A stretch of DNA of 64,000 nucleotides from Permianibacter aggregans (GTDB lineage Bacteria; Pseudomonadota; Gammaproteobacteria; Enterobacterales; Permianibacteraceae): NCBI RefSeq assembly GCF_009756665.1, contig NZ_CP037953.1:3348001-3412000 (forward strand), in the 5' to 3' direction. Each line of letters begins with the position of its first letter. The stretch's first letter is position 1. The translations under genes and the position numbers were made by a program. Shown here in pieces: positions 24,461 to 34,006 of the stretch. The notes under the pieces are model-generated. The model did no database searches. It was not told where the DNA came from and saw only the letters and a list, made by a program, of their open reading frames with translations.

Positions 24461-24616
24461 TCAGTCAAACTGACGGCAACGCTGTTCGACAAAGTGCTTG
24501 CGTTCCTGATGCTCACTTTTTTTGCCGACGTTGAACTCAGCAACAGGACGGTGATAGCCCATGACGCGAGTCCAGACTTCACAGCGGGTACGTTCTTCAT
24601 TTTTCAGTGTGGTCAT
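24461..24616 (-). CDS. Separate glycyl-radical domain of class III ribonucleotide reductase, 51 aa
   Basis: The gene has its own AAGGAG seven bases before ATG 24616. The product reads CEVWTRVMGYHRPVAEFNVG, then a KKSEHQERKHF end. This corresponds to the C-terminal glycyl-radical segment of other NrdD proteins (RVxGY, with the Gly as radical site, then FNxGKxxE). The large NrdD gene ends 21 bases upstream without this segment. The two are in the same frame, separated by TAA and seven codons. It is too short for most gene finders. Confidence 0.82.
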   Translation of the reverse strand: MTTLKNEERTRCEVWTRVMGYHRPVAEFNVGKKSEHQERKHFVEQRCRQFD

Positions 24617-24637
24617 TGTTTGCTCCTTGGTGGTGGT

Positions 24638-26662
24638 TTAATTGCAGCACGCCGATACCGCCCGTTTCTTCTGCAGCAATTCCTCATCGCATTTCGGACA
24701 GAATTCGTGCTCGCCGCTCAGGTAGCCATGAGTCGGACAAATCGAGAATGTCGGCGTTATCGTGATATACGGCAAACGGAAGTTCTCCAGCGAACGTCGC
24801 ACGAGTTTCTTGCAGGCCTCCGCCGACGAAACCTTTTCACTCATGTACAAGTGCAGCACCGTGCCGCCGGTGTATTTGCATTGCAACGCGTCCTGGCGTA
24901 CCAGTGCTTCGAATGCATCATCGGTATAGCCGACCGGTAGTTGCGAGGAGTTGGTGTAGTAGGGCGATTGTTTTGTGCCAGCCTGCAGAATATCCGGGAA
25001 GCGCTTTTGATCTTCCTTGGCGAAGCGGTAAGTCGTGCCTTCGGCCGGTGTCGCTTCCAGGTTGTAGAGGTTGCCGGTTTGCTCCTGGAACGCCGTCATT
25101 CGGGCACGGACATGATCAAGCAGCCGCAACGCCAATTGCATGCCTTCGTCGCTGGTGATGTCGTAGGCGTCTTCACTGAAGTTGCGGATCATCTCGTTGA
25201 TACCATTGACGCCTATCGTTGAGAAATGATTACGCAGCGTGCCGAGATAACGCTTGGTGTAGGGGTATAGCCCCATATCGATAAACTGCTGAATGACCTT
25301 GCGCTTGATTTCCAGTGATTCACGGGCGAGGTCCATCAGTTCATCGAGGCGTTTCAGTAATCCTGCTTCATCACCTTTGTGCAGATAGCCGAGTCGCGCG
25401 CAGTTGATGGTGACCACGCCAAGCGAGCCGGTTTGTTCGGCTGAACCGAACAGGCCGTTGCCGCGCTTCAACAATTCACGCAAATCCAATTGTAGCCGGC
25501 AGCACATCGAACGGATCTGGTTCGGCTTCATGTCTGAGTTGATGAAGTTCTGGAAATACGGCAAACCGTATTTCGCGGTCATCTCAAACAGGCGTGTGGC
25601 GTTTTCTGAATCCCAATCGAAATCCGGCGTGATGTTGTAGGTCGGAATCGGAAACGTGAATACCCGGCCTTTGGCATCGCCAGCGGTCATCACCTCGATA
25701 TAGGCGCGGTTGATCAAATCCATTTCTGGTTTTAAGTCACCGTAGGTAAATGGCATTTCGACGCCGCCAATCAACGGCACTTGATCGCGCAAGTCTTCCG
25801 GACAGGTCCAATCGAACGTCAGGTTGGTGAACGGTGTTTGCGTGCCCCAGCGTGACGGCACATTCAGGTTGTAGATCAATTCCTGAATGCATTGTTTGAT
25901 CTCTTCGTAGCGCATCTGATCTTTGCGAACGAATGGCGCCATATAGGTATCGAACGAGGAAAACGCTTGCGCGCCGGCCCATTCGTTTTGCAGCGTGCCG
26001 AGAAAATTGACGATCTGGCCGACAGCGCTGGACATGTGTTTCGGCGGCGCCGCCTCGACTTTACCGGGCACGCCGTTCAAACCTTCTTGCAACAGCGTAC
26101 GCAGCGACCAGCCGGCGCAGTAACCGGACAGCATATCCAAGTCATGCACATGCAAATCCGCTTCGCGATGCGCAACGCCGATTTCCGGCGGGTAGACATG
26201 ATTGAGCCAGTAATTGGCGATGACTTTGCCGGCCGTGTTCAGAATCAAACCGCCAAGCGAATAACCCTGATTGGCGTTGGCGTTGACACGCCAGTCATTT
26301 CGGGTCAGGTATTCGTTGATGGATTTTTCCACTTCAACGACGGTGCGCCGATCAGCACGCAGTCGTGCCCGTTGTTCGCGGTAAACGATATAAGCACGGG
26401 CGGTTGCCAGGTGATCGCTGCCAATCAGCGCTTGCTCAACGATGTCCTGCACCTGTTCAACGGTCGGGATATCGCCGCTTTGGTAGCGATGGGCAATGAC
26501 CTTGACGGCCTTGCTATTAAGCTGAGCTGCTTCGCGTTCATCGTATTCGCCGGTCGCGCGTCCGGCCTTGGCCAGCGCCCGCTCAATCAGGCGGCGATCG
26601 AAGTCGACCAAGCGGCCGTCACGCTTGCGGATCATCCGCGGCAATACCGAATCGGGCGTCAT
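24638..26662 (-). CDS. nrdD: Class III (anaerobic) ribonucleoside-triphosphate reductase, large part NrdD
   Basis: 674 aa. Residues from about 8 to 100 form an ATP cone (IRKRDGRLVDFDRRLIERAL), followed by the NrdD catalytic barrel with HVHDLDMLSGYCAGWSLRTLLQEG, SFDTYMAPFVRKDQ and RSMCCRLQLDLRELLKRGNG. The C-terminus has the zinc-type CPTHGYLSGEHEFCPKC and then stops at CCN, before the glycyl-radical loop that other NrdD proteins carry. That loop is in the following 51-aa gene. Function is nucleotide reduction without oxygen. An FNR-type box is upstream. Confidence 0.95.
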   Translation of the reverse strand: MTPDSVLPRMIRKRDGRLVDFDRRLIERALAKAGRATGEYDEREAAQLNSKAVKVIAHRYQSGDIPTVEQVQDIVEQALIGSDHLATARAYIVYREQRARLRADRRTVVEVEKSINEYLTRNDWRVNANANQGYSLGGLILNTAGKVIANYWLNHVYPPEIGVAHREADLHVHDLDMLSGYCAGWSLRTLLQEGLNGVPGKVEAAPPKHMSSAVGQIVNFLGTLQNEWAGAQAFSSFDTYMAPFVRKDQMRYEEIKQCIQELIYNLNVPSRWGTQTPFTNLTFDWTCPEDLRDQVPLIGGVEMPFTYGDLKPEMDLINRAYIEVMTAGDAKGRVFTFPIPTYNITPDFDWDSENATRLFEMTAKYGLPYFQNFINSDMKPNQIRSMCCRLQLDLRELLKRGNGLFGSAEQTGSLGVVTINCARLGYLHKGDEAGLLKRLDELMDLARESLEIKRKVIQQFIDMGLYPYTKRYLGTLRNHFSTIGVNGINEMIRNFSEDAYDITSDEGMQLALRLLDHVRARMTAFQEQTGNLYNLEATPAEGTTYRFAKEDQKRFPDILQAGTKQSPYYTNSSQLPVGYTDDAFEALVRQDALQCKYTGGTVLHLYMSEKVSSAEACKKLVRRSLENFRLPYITITPTFSICPTHGYLSGEHEFCPKCDEELLQKKRAVSACCN

Positions 26663-26743
26663 CGGCTTACTCCCTATTGTGGTTTTTGATGTAGCTTGGC
26701 ACTAAATATTGTGGAGAGCTTACGCCGCTGAGCGGGGAGAGAC

Positions 26744-26757
26744 TTGATCCGGGTCAA
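26744..26757 (-). promoter_or_regulatory. FNR-type box upstream of nrdD
   Basis: TTGAT-CCGG-GTCAA matches the FNR consensus at 9 of 10 positions, 82-95 bases before the nrdD start. I do not see a good -10 hexamer at class II distance. Confidence 0.7.
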
Positions 26758-26810
26758 GTTGGGGGACGGTGAGTGAAGGAAGATGTGGAGCAGAGCGACG
26801 ATGTATTTGA

Positions 26811-26937
26811 TCCCCCTCCTGGCAAGGAGGGGCTAGGGGTGGTTAAGTCCGCAGAAAGTGAGAGTTTCCGAAAAAATGTGAGTTAGACAGAGGGGTTTTA
26901 CCACCCCCTAACCCCCTCCTGGATCAGGAGGGGGAAC
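26811..26937. repeat. Pair of inverted REP-like repeats after napC
   Basis: One unit (26811-26844) reads CCCCTCCT, a short loop, AGGAGGGG and CTAGGGGTGGTTA. The second (26899-26937) is the same unit on the opposite strand, with CCCCCTCCTG/CAGGAGGGGG as its stem (26912-26921 and 26925-26934). Together they fill the gap between convergent-facing ends of the nap transcript and the nrdD leader. They may act in transcript ending, but lack clear T tracts. Confidence 0.7.
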
Positions 26938-26963
26938 TCAGGCCGTGCCGGATTCCAAATGAC

Positions 26964-27551
26964 TTACCAGCCCTCAACTCCCTGCATATCCGGCAATTCA
27001 TGGGCGATGCCTTTATGGCAGTCAATACAGGTTTTCTCGCCGCTGGCCAACGCCGTTGAGTGCATCGCCTGAGCGCGCGGGCTTTGCCGGGTGAAGTCCA
27101 TGAAGTCGAAGTTGTGACAATTGCGACATTCCAGTGAGTCGTTGGCTTTCAAACGTGCCCATTCGCGTTCGGCCATCGTGCGGCGATGTGCTTCGAATTT
27201 TTCGCGGGTGTTGATGGTGCCGAAAATCTTGCCCCAGACTTCTTTTGAGGCTTGCATTTTGCGCGCCATTTTGTCAGTCCACTTGTGAGGCACATGACAG
27301 TCGGGGCAGGTGGCGCGTACGCCTGAACGATTGCTGTAGTGAATGGTCGGTTGCAATTCCTGAAACACGTTGTTGTGCATCTCGTGGCAGCCGGTGCAAA
27401 ACTCCTCAGTGTTGGTCGCTTCCAGCGCGGTATTGAACGCACCCCAGAAAATGACGCCGGCGATAAAGCCACCAACACTGAGAAAGCCCAGGCTGAAATG
27501 CTTGCTCGGCGTCGACATCGTTTGCCATTGTTTTTTGAACCAGCTAATCAT
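26964..27551 (-). CDS. napC: Tetrahaem quinol dehydrogenase NapC
   Basis: 195 aa, NapC/NirT family. One membrane anchor ([21 protein letters not shown]) near the N-terminus and four haem motifs: CTGCH, CPDCH, CRNCH and CIDCH. It passes electrons from membrane quinol to NapB/NapA. I start at ATG 27551; a longer frame upstream would overlap napB and add no conserved sequence. Last gene of the nap operon. Confidence 0.95.
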   Translation of the reverse strand: MISWFKKQWQTMSTPSKHFSLGFLSVGGFIAGVIFWGAFNTALEATNTEEFCTGCHEMHNNVFQELQPTIHYSNRSGVRATCPDCHVPHKWTDKMARKMQASKEVWGKIFGTINTREKFEAHRRTMAEREWARLKANDSLECRNCHNFDFMDFTRQSPRAQAMHSTALASGEKTCIDCHKGIAHELPDMQGVEGW

Positions 27552-27601
27552 GATGACTCCCGCACGGAAAATGGAACGTTCATTGACTGTCGCGTCACGA
27601 G

Positions 27602-28063
27602 TTATTTCTTGTCGCCCTTGGCGGCATTGCGTTTGATGATCTCGTCGACATCTTCGAAGGTATTTTCCACCAGCGGCTTGGCATCGGCTTGCGGCACGTG
27701 ACATTGCTCGCAGAAGTAACGGCGCGGGGAAATTTCGGCAAGGAAATTGCCATCGCGATCCTGGTAGTGCGTAACGCTGACCATCGGCGCCTGCGAGTCG
27801 CCTGTACGCACACGGCTATGGCAGCTCAGGCATTTATTGGCCTTCATATCAACTTGGTAGTTGTCGATTTTGTGCGGAATCGTTGGCGGCTGCATCGAGT
27901 AGGCGCGAGGACGTTTCAGGTCCTTGTTCTCGACCGGATACATCGGTGCCGGTTTGCTTTCCTGATCCAGCGGCGTGGTGCCACGGCGGGCGTTCTCTAG
28001 GTTGTCGGCCGTGAATGCCAGGGCGCTGACGACAATCAGGCTGAAGCTAAGCAAAAAGCGCAT
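27602..28063 (-). CDS. napB: Dihaem cytochrome subunit NapB of periplasmic nitrate reductase
   Basis: 153 aa from ATG 28063. Signal peptide [17 protein letters not shown], then [24 protein letters not shown] and [19 protein letters not shown], the two haem-c motifs and the typical C-terminal block. Small electron-transfer subunit of NapAB. The start follows napA by 11 bases, with GGAG upstream. Confidence 0.96.
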   Translation of the reverse strand: MRFLLSFSLIVVSALAFTADNLENARRGTTPLDQESKPAPMYPVENKDLKRPRAYSMQPPTIPHKIDNYQVDMKANKCLSCHSRVRTGDSQAPMVSVTHYQDRDGNFLAEISPRRYFCEQCHVPQADAKPLVENTFEDVDEIIKRNAAKGDKK

Positions 28064-28074
28064 GATGGATCTCC

Positions 28075-30570
28075 TCAAGCCTTGACGATATTGACGGCGC
28101 ATTTTTTGAAATCGGTTTCTTTCGACAGCGGATCGGTGGCATCCAGCGTTACTTTATTAATCAGCTGCGAGGCATCGAACCACGGCACGAACACCAGACC
28201 TTTCGGTGGCTTGTTGCGGCCTCGGGTTTCGACCCGGGTGCGCATTTCACCGCGACGGGAAATGACGCGTACCTCATCACCGCGACGCACATTCAAGGCT
28301 TTGGCATCTTCCGGATGCATGTAGCAAACGGCGTTTGGCACCGCGCGATAGAGTTCCGGTACGCGGCCAGTCATCGAACCGGAATGCCAGTGTTCGAGCA
28401 CACGTCCGGTCGACAGCCAAAACGGATATTCTTTATCGGGCGATTCGGCCGCCGGTTCGTAAGGCAACGCGATGATATTGGCCTTGCCATCCTTATGGCC
28501 GTAGAAATGGAACTTCTCACCGTTGGTCACGTACGAATCGTATTCGGCGTTGAAGCGCCAGCGTGTTTCCTTACCATTGACAACCGGCCAACGCAGACCG
28601 CGCACCTGGTGGTAAGTATCGAACTCAGCCAAATCGTGGGCCTTGTTCAAACCAAATTCGCGATATTCCTCGAACAGGCCTTTTTGCAGATAGAAGCCAA
28701 AATGCTTGGCCTCGTCGTTGGCATAGCCTTCTTCGATATCGCTATTGGCAAACTTGTCGATCTTGCCGTTGCGAAACAGCGCTTCATAAAGGGTTTTGCC
28801 GCGGAACGATGGATTGGCGTCGAGAATCTCTTTCGGCCAGACCTCATCAGTCTTGAAGCGCTTGGAAAATTCGACCACTTGCCACAGATCGGACTTTGCA
28901 TCGCCAGGAGCGTTAACGAGTTGATGCCAGAATTGCGTGCGGCGTTCAGCGTTGCCATAGGCGCCTTCTTTTTCCACCCACATTGCCGTTGGCAAAATCA
29001 AGTCAGCGGCTTGCGCAGTCACGGTCGGATAGGCATCGGAAACGATGATGAAGTTATCGGGGTTGCGGTAGCCGGGATAACCTTCCTGCAGCATGTTGGC
29101 GGCGGCCTGCATGTTGTTGTTGACCTGTACCCAATAGACATTGAGTTTGCCGTCTTTCAGCATGCGGTTTTGCAGCACGGCGTGATAGCCCGGTTTTTCC
29201 TGAATGATACCGGCAGGAACTTTCCAGATTTTTTCGGTTTTGGCGCGATGCTCCGGATTGGTCACGACCATGTCAGCAGGTAAGCGGTGGGCAAAGGTGC
29301 CGACTTCGCGTGCCGTACCGCAGGCGGAGGGTTGGCCGGTCAACGAGAAAGGCGAGTTGCCCGGCGTCGAGATTTTGCCGGTCAGCAAGTGAATGTTGTA
29401 AACAAGATTGTTGGCCCAAACGCCACGCGTGTGCTGGTTGAAGCCCATGGTCCAGAACGACACGACTTTGACTTTCGGGTCGGCGTACATTTCTGCCAAT
29501 TGCTTTAGCTTGTCGACCGAAACACCAGAAAGTTTCGAGACATATTCGGCGGTGTAGGGCTTTACGAAAGCTTTGAATTCGTCAAAGCTCATTGGCTCCA
29601 TCTTGTTCGGGTCGCTGGCGTTTTTTGCCGCTTGCTCCAGCGGATGCTCCGGACGCAGACCATAACCGATGTCGGTTACGCCACGTTTGAAATTGGTGTG
29701 CTTGTCGACAAAGGACTTATTGACCTTGCCGTTTTCAATGATGTAGTTGGCGATGTAATTGAGAATGGCCAAATCGGTTTGCGGCGTGAAAATCATGCCG
29801 TTGTCGGCCAACTCAAAACTGCGATGTTCGAACGTCGAGAGTACGGCGACTTTGACATGCGGCGCTGACAAGCGCCGATCGGTGATGCGAGTCCAGAGAA
29901 TCGGGTGCATCTCGGCCATGTTGGAGCCCCAAAGCACAAACGCATCAGCGGCTTCGATATCGTCGTAGCAACCCATTGGCTCATCAATGCCGAATGTGCG
30001 CATAAAGCCGACGACGGCCGAGGCCATGCAATGACGGGCATTCGGATCGAGATTGTTCGAGCGGAAGCCGGCCTTGAACAATTTATTCGCGGCGTAACCT
30101 TCCCAGACGGTCCATTGACCAGAGCCGAACATGCCGACCGATGTTGGTCCTTTGTCTTTCAGCGCTTTCTTGAACTTTTCTTCCATGATGTCGAAGGCTT
30201 GTGTCCAGCTAATGGGCGTGAATTCACCATTCTTGTCGAACTTGCCGTTTTTCATACGCAAGAGCGGCGTCGTCAGCCGGTCTTTGCCGTACATGATTTT
30301 CGACAGGAAATAGCCTTTGACACAGTTCAACCCGCGATTGACTTCCGACAACGTGTCACCGTGGGTGCCGACGACTTTGCCGTCTTTGACCGCGACCATG
30401 ATCGAGCAACCGGTACCGCAGAAACGGCAGGCGGCTTTGTCCCATTTCAGTCGGGTGTATTCCGAATCAGTGATCACATTGGCGGCCTGCACCGGCATCC
30501 TGATGCCGGCCGCAGTCGCGGCCGCTGCCGCGGCATTCATTTTGATAAAGTCACGACGGGTGGTTTTCAT
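28075..30570 (-). CDS. napA: Periplasmic nitrate reductase catalytic subunit NapA
   Basis: 831 aa, the usual NapA length. The twin-arginine signal [16 protein letters not shown] is at the N-terminus, followed by a 4Fe-4S motif [18 protein letters not shown] and the Mo-ligand Cys in [17 protein letters not shown]. The enzyme reduces nitrate in the periplasm with bis-MGD. The start overlaps the napD stop by four bases (ATGA). Confidence 0.98.
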   Translation of the reverse strand: MKTTRRDFIKMNAAAAAATAAGIRMPVQAANVITDSEYTRLKWDKAACRFCGTGCSIMVAVKDGKVVGTHGDTLSEVNRGLNCVKGYFLSKIMYGKDRLTTPLLRMKNGKFDKNGEFTPISWTQAFDIMEEKFKKALKDKGPTSVGMFGSGQWTVWEGYAANKLFKAGFRSNNLDPNARHCMASAVVGFMRTFGIDEPMGCYDDIEAADAFVLWGSNMAEMHPILWTRITDRRLSAPHVKVAVLSTFEHRSFELADNGMIFTPQTDLAILNYIANYIIENGKVNKSFVDKHTNFKRGVTDIGYGLRPEHPLEQAAKNASDPNKMEPMSFDEFKAFVKPYTAEYVSKLSGVSVDKLKQLAEMYADPKVKVVSFWTMGFNQHTRGVWANNLVYNIHLLTGKISTPGNSPFSLTGQPSACGTAREVGTFAHRLPADMVVTNPEHRAKTEKIWKVPAGIIQEKPGYHAVLQNRMLKDGKLNVYWVQVNNNMQAAANMLQEGYPGYRNPDNFIIVSDAYPTVTAQAADLILPTAMWVEKEGAYGNAERRTQFWHQLVNAPGDAKSDLWQVVEFSKRFKTDEVWPKEILDANPSFRGKTLYEALFRNGKIDKFANSDIEEGYANDEAKHFGFYLQKGLFEEYREFGLNKAHDLAEFDTYHQVRGLRWPVVNGKETRWRFNAEYDSYVTNGEKFHFYGHKDGKANIIALPYEPAAESPDKEYPFWLSTGRVLEHWHSGSMTGRVPELYRAVPNAVCYMHPEDAKALNVRRGDEVRVISRRGEMRTRVETRGRNKPPKGLVFVPWFDASQLINKVTLDATDPLSKETDFKKCAVNIVKA

Positions 30571-30848
30571 GCGATCTCCTTGGCGAGCTCGGTTTCGTTT
30601 TCGCTCTGGTGATAAACAAAATTTACGGCGGCCACACCCGGTAATTGGTGCGCCAAATCAAGAAAGCGCGCGACGCCGGCATCGCTATCGGTTTCCAGCA
30701 CGACGATCAGTTTGCCTGTGGTATCGGTCTGGGCGATTTCCACGCCACTCATCGCCAATAGTTCAGCACTCGCTGCGGCGATATGCTCTGGTTTCAGGTA
30801 AATGACAAAGCTGGCGATATGCACGGCGTCACTTCTGTTGTTGCTCAT
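30567..30848 (-). CDS. napD: NapD, Tat-signal chaperone for NapA
   Basis: 93 aa from ATG 30848, overlapping the napF stop by four bases (ATGA). NapD binds the twin-arginine signal of NapA and delays export until the cofactor is in place. The ferredoxin-like fold is suggested by [29 protein letters not shown] and [12 protein letters not shown], the standard NapD blocks. Confidence 0.94.
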   Translation of the reverse strand: MSNNRSDAVHIASFVIYLKPEHIAAASAELLAMSGVEIAQTDTTGKLIVVLETDSDAGVARFLDLAHQLPGVAAVNFVYHQSENETELAKEIA

Positions 30849-31330
30849 GCCGTTACCTCGTTGTGATGAAGTTGAATGGCTTCGGCCGGACAAACCGACA
30901 AGCAGGCACCGCAGCCATTACAGGTATCGGTATCGATTTGGGGCAATTCCATACGCGATGCACCAAACTGAAAACGAATCGCGCGAACTTCGCAGACATC
31001 ACCACAACTTCGACAGGCGATGCCATGCCGCGGAAAGCAGCGCGCGTCGACCTCAGCGTGATGAAAGAAGGCTGGCTCCGAACGGCGGCGAAAGATGGGT
31101 TGCTGGCAAACATCAACGCATAGGCTGCAGAAAGTGCATTCGTTTTGTTGGAAGTCGAGCGCAGGGAAGCCGCCGCGACCTTTAATGACGATATGTTCAG
31201 GGCAAGCCTCAATGCAGGCGCCACAGCGATTGCAACCGTCGGTAAATGCCTGTTCGTCCAGCGACCACGGCAAGCGTATCGGTTGCTGACGTCGTAACCA
31301 TTGGCGTTTGTTGGCATCAAAACTGCTCAT
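30845..31330 (-). CDS. napF: Ferredoxin-type protein NapF
   Basis: 161 aa from ATG 31330 (an ATG six bases earlier is possible but lacks spacing to the GAG ribosome site). Cysteine groups CNRCGACIEACP, CTFCSLCVDVC, CRSCGDVC and CNGCGACLSVCP suggest about four 4Fe-4S clusters. NapF is a cytoplasmic accessory protein that interacts with NapA before export. Confidence 0.94.
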   Translation of the reverse strand: MSSFDANKRQWLRRQQPIRLPWSLDEQAFTDGCNRCGACIEACPEHIVIKGRGGFPALDFQQNECTFCSLCVDVCQQPIFRRRSEPAFFHHAEVDARCFPRHGIACRSCGDVCEVRAIRFQFGASRMELPQIDTDTCNGCGACLSVCPAEAIQLHHNEVTA

Positions 31331-31348
31331 GATCATTGCTCGAGGTGA

Positions 31349-31501
31349 TTAGCCTGGGCCGGGTGGGCCAGCGAAAATCTGGTACATCCAAACGAAAAAG
31401 CCGTAGCCGGCAACGATGATGATGGACAGCAGAGGCACAAATACGGCGGTCAGAAACAGGAACACGTTACGTTCGTGCCGTTTTTCGTCTTGGTCGGTCA
31501 T
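31349..31501 (-). CDS. napE: NapE, small membrane protein of the nap operon
   Basis: 50 aa, too short for most gene finders. It reads MTDQDEKRHERNVFLFLTAV, then a hydrophobic run PLLSIIIVAGYGFFVWMYQ and a GPPGPG end, the familiar NapE pattern: charged cytoplasmic start and one membrane segment. AGGAG lies upstream of ATG 31501. First gene of napEFDABC. Role unknown, apart from association with the nap operon. Confidence 0.92.
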   Translation of the reverse strand: MTDQDEKRHERNVFLFLTAVFVPLLSIIIVAGYGFFVWMYQIFAGPPGPG

Positions 31502-31542
31502 GGCAGAAAGCTCCTGACGGCAATACTTGATGTATGTAGGTC

Positions 31543-31584
31543 AGTATGGCGAGCGAGGCGGTGGGTTTTTATGATTTAAATCAA
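31543..31584 (-). promoter_or_regulatory. FNR box and -10 for napE
   Basis: ATGAT-TTAA-ATCAA (31571-31584) matches the FNR consensus at 9 of 10 positions. On the minus strand, CATACT (31548-31543) has its centre exactly 32 bases from the box centre, so a class II FNR promoter for the nap operon is predicted. Confidence 0.72.
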
Positions 31585-31597
31585 ATCTGTCTTCGGT

Positions 31598-31639
31598 TTG
31601 ATCCAGATAAAACGAGAGCTCAATGAGTTAACCTACTAT
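31598..31639 (+). promoter_or_regulatory. FNR-like box and -10 for moaA
   Basis: TTGAT-CCAG-ATAAA (31598-31611) matches FNR at about 9 of 10 positions. TACTAT (31634-31639) is centred exactly 32 bases downstream, predicting a class II promoter for moaA-moeA-mobA-moaB. The centre lies 27 bp from that of the nap box. Confidence 0.65.
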
Positions 31640-31778
31640 AGTGACAGCACTCCGAGCGCATCGGGCTAAGGCGGAAACGCTATGTCAGTTGCGCCGTGTA
31701 TCGACGGCTTGTGTCGCGGTGCACCAGGGCCATACGCGAAAGCGGTGATGCCTCCCGTGTTTGGAAAGGAGAAAGAAG

Positions 31779-32753
31779 ATGTTGCAAGACCGCCAGGGGC
31801 GTAGCTTCCCTTACCTTCGACTGTCGATTACCGACGTCTGTAATTTCCAATGCAGTTATTGCCTGCCCGATGGTTATCAGGGCAAACCGGATGCGGCCTT
31901 TTTGTCTGTGGCGGAAATTCGCCGCTTGGTCGCCGCGTTTGCCGCGCTTGGCATGTGGAAAATCCGCATTACCGGCGGCGAGCCGTCGGTGCGCCGCGAT
32001 TTGCCGGAAATCATCGCGACGATTGCGACAACGCCCGGTATTGAGCGCGTGGCGATGACCACCAATGGTTGGCATCTTCCACAATTTGTTGAACGCTGGA
32101 AAAAAGCCGGATTGAATGCGCTGAATGTCAGTGTCGATAGTCTTGATCCTCGACAATTTCATGCGATTACCGGGCAAGATCGCTTGCGTGAAGTGCTGGC
32201 GGGTATCGACAAGGCGCTGGATATTGGCATTGAGAAAGTCAAAGTCAATGCGGTGCTGCTGCGTGATTTGAATGATCGTCAGCTCGATGCCTTTCTTGCC
32301 TGGATTAAAGACAAACCCATTTCCCTGCGCTTTATCGAGCTGATGCAAACCGGCGATAACCTGGCTTATTTCAAGGCTCACCATTTGCGTGCTGAGCATG
32401 TCATCGAGCAACTGAAAGAAAAAGGCTGGCAGGAATTGCCTCGCATGCCCGGCGCTGGCCCGGCGCGCGAATTCAGTCATGATTCCTCGCTTGGCCGCAT
32501 CGGTATCATCGCGCCGTATTCGAAAGACTTCTGCACAACCTGCAATCGCTTACGGGTCACCAGTACCGGCGATTTGCGCTTGTGCCTGTTTGGTGATGCC
32601 GGCGCTTCGTTGCGTGATTTATTGCAGGAGGATGAGCAGCAGTCGGCGTTGCAGGCGCGTATCGTCGAGCAGCTTGGCTTCAAGAAAGATCATCACTTTT
32701 TGCACGATGGCAACCCCGGCGCCACGCGTCATCTGGCATCCTGTGGGGGCTGA
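31779..32753 (+). CDS. moaA: GTP 3',8-cyclase MoaA
   Basis: 324 aa. MoaA is the radical SAM enzyme of the first step of molybdenum cofactor synthesis. The N-terminal SAM-cluster motif is CNFQCSYC, followed by GGEPSVRRDL; the C-terminal second-cluster cysteines are CTTCNRLRVTSTGDLRLC; the protein ends in GG as MoaA must. I start at ATG 31779 after AAAGGAGAAAG rather than at TTG 31761, which would place the ribosome site inside the gene. Confidence 0.96.
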   Translation: MLQDRQGRSFPYLRLSITDVCNFQCSYCLPDGYQGKPDAAFLSVAEIRRLVAAFAALGMWKIRITGGEPSVRRDLPEIIATIATTPGIERVAMTTNGWHLPQFVERWKKAGLNALNVSVDSLDPRQFHAITGQDRLREVLAGIDKALDIGIEKVKVNAVLLRDLNDRQLDAFLAWIKDKPISLRFIELMQTGDNLAYFKAHHLRAEHVIEQLKEKGWQELPRMPGAGPAREFSHDSSLGRIGIIAPYSKDFCTTCNRLRVTSTGDLRLCLFGDAGASLRDLLQEDEQQSALQARIVEQLGFKKDHHFLHDGNPGATRHLASCGG

Positions 32754-32756
32754 ACG

Positions 32757-34004
32757 ATGGCGACGATGATTTCATTTTCCGAAGCGCAGCGTTTGTTGCA
32801 ACAGCATGCCGAACGTTTGGTCAGTGAATCCGTGCCGGTTGCGTCAGCGCTCTACCGGGTGTTGGCCGAACCGGTGCTAGCCCAAGAAACCATTCCGCCG
32901 TTTGCCAATTCGGCGATGGATGGTTTCGCTGTGCGTCATCAGGATGTGCAATCGGCCAGTAACACGGCGCCCATCCGTTTGCGTATTGCTGGCAGTAGCG
33001 CCGCTGGCGAGGCGCCAGCAAAACCGACCTCAATCGAAAAAACGGCTTGGCGAATCATGACTGGCGCCGCAGTGCCAGCTGGTTACGATGCCATCTATCC
33101 GATCGAAAACGTCAGCGTTGATGGTGAGCTGATCAGCATCGACAGCGCTTGCGAAGCGGGCGCGCATATTCGCAAGGCAGGTGAAGATTTCGCAAAAGGC
33201 GAAACGTTTGCCAAAGCGGGCAGACGGGTGACGCCAGCAATGATTGCGGCATTGGCCAGTACCGGTATCGATACCGTCAACGTTGTCGAACAACCGCGGG
33301 TGCTGCATTTCGCTACCGGCTCGGAACTGGTCGAAAGCGCGCAAACGCCGCTGCAACCGGGGCAGATCCGCAATTCCAATTCACCATTCCTGCAAGCCGC
33401 GCTCGCCAGCATGCAGGTGCGCGCGATCTATGGCGGTCAGGTGCGCGATGAGCCAAATGAATTTATCACTGCTTTGCAGTCGGCGATGGCGATGCACAAG
33501 CCTCACATCGTGCTGACCACCGGTGCCGTTTCCGCTGGTGATTTCGATTTTATTCCTCGAGTTATTGCTGAACTTGGCGGCGAGATTATTTTCCATAAAT
33601 GCACGATAAAACCGGGTAAGCCGATTTTATTTGCCCGCTTGCCGAGTAACGTGTTCTTTTTTGGTTTGCCCGGCAATCCGGTATCGACGGCCGTTGGCCT
33701 GCGCTTCTTTGTGACGCCATTTCTGCGTCGCTTGCAGGGTTTGCCAGAGGCGAACTTGGCAACTGCAGTGCTGCGCGGATATTTGCACAAACCGAAAGCC
33801 GATTGGCGCTTTTTCTTGAAAGCGCACTCTGAATCGGACGACAGCGGTCGAACGATTATTGAAGTGCAGGGTGGTCAGGAGTCTCACAAAATTAAACCGC
33901 TGATCGATAGCAATGCCTGGCTGGTGCTTGATGAAGGCCGCACCCATTTTGCCAATGGTGATCTGGTGCATTACTGCTCATTACTTGATGCGGGAATGGA
34001 GTGA
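32757..34004 (+). CDS. moeA: Molybdopterin molybdotransferase MoeA
   Basis: 415 aa. MoeA inserts molybdate into adenylylated molybdopterin. Recognised blocks: LAQETIPPFANSAMDGFAVR, GEAPAKPTSIEKTAWRIMTGAAVPAGYDA, FATGSELVE with GQIRNSNSPFL, TTGAVSAGDFDF and FGLPGNPVSTAVG. Starts three bases after the moaA stop (second in-frame ATG at 32766 is possible) and overlaps mobA at its end, so it is part of one operon. Confidence 0.96.
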   Translation: MATMISFSEAQRLLQQHAERLVSESVPVASALYRVLAEPVLAQETIPPFANSAMDGFAVRHQDVQSASNTAPIRLRIAGSSAAGEAPAKPTSIEKTAWRIMTGAAVPAGYDAIYPIENVSVDGELISIDSACEAGAHIRKAGEDFAKGETFAKAGRRVTPAMIAALASTGIDTVNVVEQPRVLHFATGSELVESAQTPLQPGQIRNSNSPFLQAALASMQVRAIYGGQVRDEPNEFITALQSAMAMHKPHIVLTTGAVSAGDFDFIPRVIAELGGEIIFHKCTIKPGKPILFARLPSNVFFFGLPGNPVSTAVGLRFFVTPFLRRLQGLPEANLATAVLRGYLHKPKADWRFFLKAHSESDDSGRTIIEVQGGQESHKIKPLIDSNAWLVLDEGRTHFANGDLVHYCSLLDAGME

Positions 34005-34006
34005 TG

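Noticed and set aside
24461-24640. Frameshift or sequencing error as the cause of the nrdD split
   Set aside because: The two parts are in the same frame with a clean TAA, and the small gene has its own AAGGAG and ATG, so two genes is the simpler reading; an error at the TAA cannot be fully excluded.
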